DNA from: Saccharothrix sp. ST-888
GTDB taxonomy: Bacteria; Actinomycetota; Actinomycetes; Streptomycetales; Streptomycetaceae
Direction of reading: 5' to 3'
Assembly: GCF_000955975.1 (NCBI RefSeq)
Contig: NZ_JYJF01000002.1
Coordinates: 168,270 to 232,269 of the forward strand
Length of the DNA: 64,000 bases
Under the pieces are notes generated by a model. That model ran no database searches. It had not been told where the DNA came from and worked only from the letters and a program-made list of their open reading frames with translations. The position numbers and the translations under genes are program-made. Positions 62,058-64,000 of this stretch are shown here, in pieces. Each line of letters starts with the position of its first letter. The first letter of the stretch is position 1.

Positions 62058-62063
62058 AATGTA
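62058..62063 (-). promoter_or_regulatory. -10 box of a probable leaderless AIM24 operon promoter
   Basis: On the minus strand TACATT (62063-62058) fits TANNNT and ends 6 nt before GTG 62051, so transcription would start at the start codon. Confidence 0.5.
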
Positions 62064-62133
62064 GCGGTCGCGGGCTTCTCGGGTCAGCAGGCGCCGGTGA
62101 ACTGGTACGCAGCTGGGACGAAACGGAGATTCG

Positions 62134-62181
62134 GACCGACCGGCAGATGGGGAGCGGCGTCGCCCCATCTGCCGGTCGGTC
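62134..62181 (-). terminator. Very strong hairpin after the DUF2127 gene
   Basis: GACCGACCGGCAGATGGGG (62134-62152) pairs perfectly with 62163-62181, a 19-bp stem with a 10-nt loop. On the minus strand it begins directly after the DUF2127 stop, so it isolates the AIM24 operon from upstream transcription. Confidence 0.85.
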
Positions 62182-62958
62182 TCAGACCGCCGCGTGCGCC
62201 GCCCCGGCCGACTCCTCGACCTCCAGCAGCGAGGCCGAGTGCCGCTCCGCCTCGAACGCCACCACACCGCCGCGCAGCCCGAACAGCCGCTTGGAGAGCA
62301 GGATCCACAGCACCGCGAGGATGTTCAGCGCCAGGGTGCAGATCTTCAGCACGCTGACGTGCTCGGTCAGCTCGTACACCTCCAGCGGGAGGAAGGCGGC
62401 GGTGGCCACCACGGTCAGGTACTCGGCCCAGCGGCGGCCCAGCCAGAGGCCGTACGCCTCGACGATCTCGATCAGCGCGTACGCCAGCAGCGCGCCCGCG
62501 ACGATCAGCAGGGTGCTGTGCTTGTAGTCGAACGTCTTGCGGATGGTGTCCACGATGGGGGAGTGCTCGAGGTCCCAGTGGAAGTGGTCCGTGACCGGCT
62601 TGAAGACGGTCAGGTTCTCGTTGAACAGGTCCTTCACGGCGTCCTGGCTGTTGGAGAACTTCCACACCGCCCAGGCGACCAGGACGATCAGTATGCCGCG
62701 CAGCAGCCGCTCGATCGCCAGGAAGCGGATGATGAACAGGTCGCGCAGCGCCTTGCCGCGCGGCACCAGCGGCGCCTCGTCGGCCGGGCCCGAGCCGTGC
62801 GGCGCGCCGAGGGCGAAGTCCCCGCAGCGCAGGCAGCGCCAGGCCTCGCCGAGCGCGGTCTGCGCCTGCAGCCGGGTGCGCAGGGCGGGCTCGGTGGGGG
62901 CGTAGGTGGTGTGGCCGCGCCGGGAGCAGGTCCGGCGGTTCCAGTCGATGGTGAACAA
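62182..62958 (-). CDS. DUF2127 family membrane protein
   Basis: The 258-residue protein starts at TTG 62958 (FTIDWNRRTCSRRGHTTYAPTEPALRTRLQAQTALGEAWRCLRCGDFALG). The N-terminal region contains a CLRCGD knuckle and His/Cys residues that may bind zinc. About four membrane helices follow: FLAIERLLRGILIVLVAWAVWKF, STLLIVAGALLAYALIEIVEAYGLWL, YLTVVATAAFLPLEVYELTEH, ICTLALNILAVLWILLS. GGGGGAAAG precedes the TTG. DUF2127 proteins are uncharacterised. Transcription is closed off by a 19-bp hairpin right after the stop. Confidence 0.85.
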   Translation of the reverse strand: MFTIDWNRRTCSRRGHTTYAPTEPALRTRLQAQTALGEAWRCLRCGDFALGAPHGSGPADEAPLVPRGKALRDLFIIRFLAIERLLRGILIVLVAWAVWKFSNSQDAVKDLFNENLTVFKPVTDHFHWDLEHSPIVDTIRKTFDYKHSTLLIVAGALLAYALIEIVEAYGLWLGRRWAEYLTVVATAAFLPLEVYELTEHVSVLKICTLALNILAVLWILLSKRLFGLRGGVVAFEAERHSASLLEVEESAGAAHAAV

Positions 62959-63101
62959 GGTCTTTCCCCCGCGGTCTTCGCCGGCCTGACCGTCAGGCCG
63001 TGCGGCAGCAGGATAGGACCTCGGAGCGACGGCGGGGGCACGCCCCCGTGGGGGTGCGCCCCGAGGGCTCACCCCGCCCGGGGTCCGGCTGTCGGGTCGG
63101 T

Positions 63102-63107
63102 GATAAT
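63102..63107 (+). promoter_or_regulatory. Candidate -10 box of the DUF3817 gene
   Basis: GATAAT, preceded by T as TGATAAT, stands 66 bp before GTG 63174. No good -35 is seen, which is common when an extended -10 is used. Confidence 0.35.
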
Positions 63108-63173
63108 GGGCTGGCGGCTTGTGCGTCTGTTCACAAGCCCGCCCGCCGACCCCCGATTCATGAGGTATCCATC

Positions 63174-63488
63174 GTGAAGAGCAGCGCCGTCCACCGCCTG
63201 CGCCTTGTCTCCGGCCCCGAGGGCCTCTCCTTCCTGCTGCTGCTGGTCTGCTCGGTGCTGAAGCGGACCACCAGCTTCAACGCCGTGCCGGTGATGGGCA
63301 TGGTCCACGGCGTGCTCTTCATCCTGTACGTGGTCTTCCTGGTGCTCGCCGCGCAGCAGCAGCGCTGGCCGGCCAAGCGCAGCGCGCTGCTCTTCGTCCT
63401 GTCGGTGCTCCCGACCGGCGGCTTCTTCGCCGAGCGGATACTGGCCAAGGAGGAGCGCGGCGAGGCGGCCGTGCCCGCCACCGCCTGA
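63174..63488 (+). CDS. DUF3817 domain-containing membrane protein
   Basis: The 104-residue protein has three membrane helices: VSGPEGLSFLLLLVCSVLK, VPVMGMVHGVLFILYVVFLVLAA, SALLFVLSVLPTGGFFAERIL. The VHRLRLVSGPEGLSFL start, the MGMVHGVLFI core and the GGFFAERIL end are typical of DUF3817, a small integral-membrane family of unknown role. TGAGGT precedes GTG 63174. A strong hairpin follows, shared with the convergent protease gene. Confidence 0.9.
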   Translation: MKSSAVHRLRLVSGPEGLSFLLLLVCSVLKRTTSFNAVPVMGMVHGVLFILYVVFLVLAAQQQRWPAKRSALLFVLSVLPTGGFFAERILAKEERGEAAVPATA

Positions 63489-63518
63489 CGCCTGACGTCG
63501 GAGGTCTGACGACTGACA

Positions 63519-63556
63519 CAGCCGGGCCCCTCTCCCGCGGGAGAGGGGCCCGGCTG
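63519..63556. terminator. Bidirectional terminator between DUF3817 and M4 protease genes
   Basis: Bases 63519-63536 pair with 63539-63556, an 18-bp perfect stem whose tip (CGCG) opens as the loop. It lies 31 bp past the DUF3817 stop and 25 bp past the protease stop on the other strand, so it suits both. Confidence 0.85.
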
Positions 63557-63580
63557 CGCTGTCGGCTCGTGGTGGGGGCG

Positions 63581-64000
63581 TCAGTTGACGTTCACGGCCG
63601 TCCAGGCGGCCGCGACCGCCTTGTACTCGGCGGAGTTGGTGCCGCCGTACAGGTCGGAGGCGGCCTTCAGGGTGCCGGTGCGGGCGGACTTGTAGTCGGT
63701 GGTGGAGGTGAAGTAGGTGGTCAGCGCGCGGTACCAGATCTGCAGGGCCTTGTCGCGGCCGATGCCGGTGACGGCGGCGCCGTTGGAGGTGGGGGAGTTG
63801 TAGCTGACCCCGTTGATCACCTTCGCGCCGCTGCCCTCGGACAGCAGGTAGAAGAAGTGGTTGGCGACGCCGGACGAGTAGTGGACGTCCAGGTTGCCGA
63901 CGCCGGAGGACCAGTAGTCGGCGGAGCCGCCGTCCTTGGACGGCTTGTCCATGTAGCGGAGCGGCGTGCCGTCCCCGTTGATGTTGATCAGCTCGCCGAT
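63581..64000 (-). CDS. M4 (thermolysin-like) neutral metalloprotease, C-terminal part
   Basis: About 139 C-terminal residues are present, and the gene runs off the right edge. IGELININGDGTPLRYMDKPSKDGGSADYW and LDVHYSSGVANHFFYLL match the thermolysin C-terminal domain, and the His in DVHYSSG is the proton-relay residue of the active site. The helical end reads IGRDKALQIWYRALTTYFTSTTDYKSARTGTLKAASDLYG. The HExxH zinc site lies outside the window. Such enzymes are secreted as pre-pro-proteins. No PPC or P/Homo B domain follows, so this is the short form. Confidence 0.92.
   Translation of the reverse strand: MGELININGDGTPLRYMDKPSKDGGSADYWSSGVGNLDVHYSSGVANHFFYLLSEGSGAKVINGVSYNSPTSNGAAVTGIGRDKALQIWYRALTTYFTSTTDYKSARTGTLKAASDLYGGTNSAEYKAVAAAWTAVNVN

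Overview
This is a high-GC actinobacterial chromosome segment. GTG and TTG starts, TANNNT -10 boxes directly before start codons, and the Scy/FilP cytoskeletal pair place it in the Streptomycetaceae (Streptomyces, Kitasatospora or a close relative). Most of the window is conserved core chromosome. From argS to atpC it keeps the order known from mycobacteria: argS-lysA-hom-thrC-thrB-rho-rpmE-prfA-prmC-tsaC-wecA-atpIBEFHAGDC. Here a tyrosine phosphatase and a serine hydroxymethyltransferase-like gene are inserted before wecA.

Layout. 1-3.4 kb is a worn edge: a gene tail, a frameshifted XRE/TPR-type regulator remnant, a DUF6745-like tail, an intact FAH-family enzyme, a TetR regulator and a truncated rhomboid-like membrane fragment. 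3.4-8.9 kb holds a DUF885 metallopeptidase, a secreted trypsin-like protease, an isoprenylcysteine methyltransferase-like membrane enzyme, a small secreted Cys protein, tRNA-Arg(CCG) with its own terminator, and a stand-alone receiver protein. 8.9-27 kb carries argS, the lysine/threonine genes, rho, an LCP wall-polymer ligase, rpmE, prfA, prmC (with a 42-bp tandem repeat at its 3' end), the t6A gene, the phosphatase, the SHMT-like paralogue and the lipid-linked GlcNAc-1-P transferase. 27-35 kb is the full F1Fo ATP synthase operon, with a strong hairpin between atpD and atpC. 35-50 kb holds small conserved actinobacterial genes (DUF2550, PduO, a histidine kinase/regulator pair, 3-hydroxybutyryl-CoA dehydrogenase, STAS protein, membrane-tethered NTPase, NucS, an SCO5389-family protein, a flavin-dependent oxidoreductase, an ABC exporter and a hydrolase). 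50-56 kb encodes FilP and a very long Scy. 56-64 kb holds methylmalonyl-CoA epimerase, thiolase and MeaB, a MarR regulator, three translationally coupled AIM24-family genes, DUF2127 and DUF3817 membrane proteins and the C-terminal end of an M4 metalloprotease.

How the parts connect. lysA, hom, thrC and thrB form the aspartate-family amino-acid branch. rpmE, prfA, prmC, tsaC and tRNA-Arg serve translation. wecA and the LCP protein act at the two ends of wall-polymer assembly. Epimerase, MeaB and the PduO adenosyltransferase all serve B12-dependent methylmalonyl-CoA metabolism, next to thiolase and hydroxybutyryl-CoA dehydrogenase of C4 acyl-CoA metabolism. Scy and FilP organise tip growth.

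No CRISPR array, integrase or insertion sequence was seen. The most interesting items are the SHMT-like protein that has lost PLP-contacting residues, the tandem repeat made from the prmC gene end, the palindrome before the membrane NTPase gene, the triple AIM24 operon with a prion-like Pro/Gln/Tyr arm, and aromatic hendecad blocks in the enlarged Scy.
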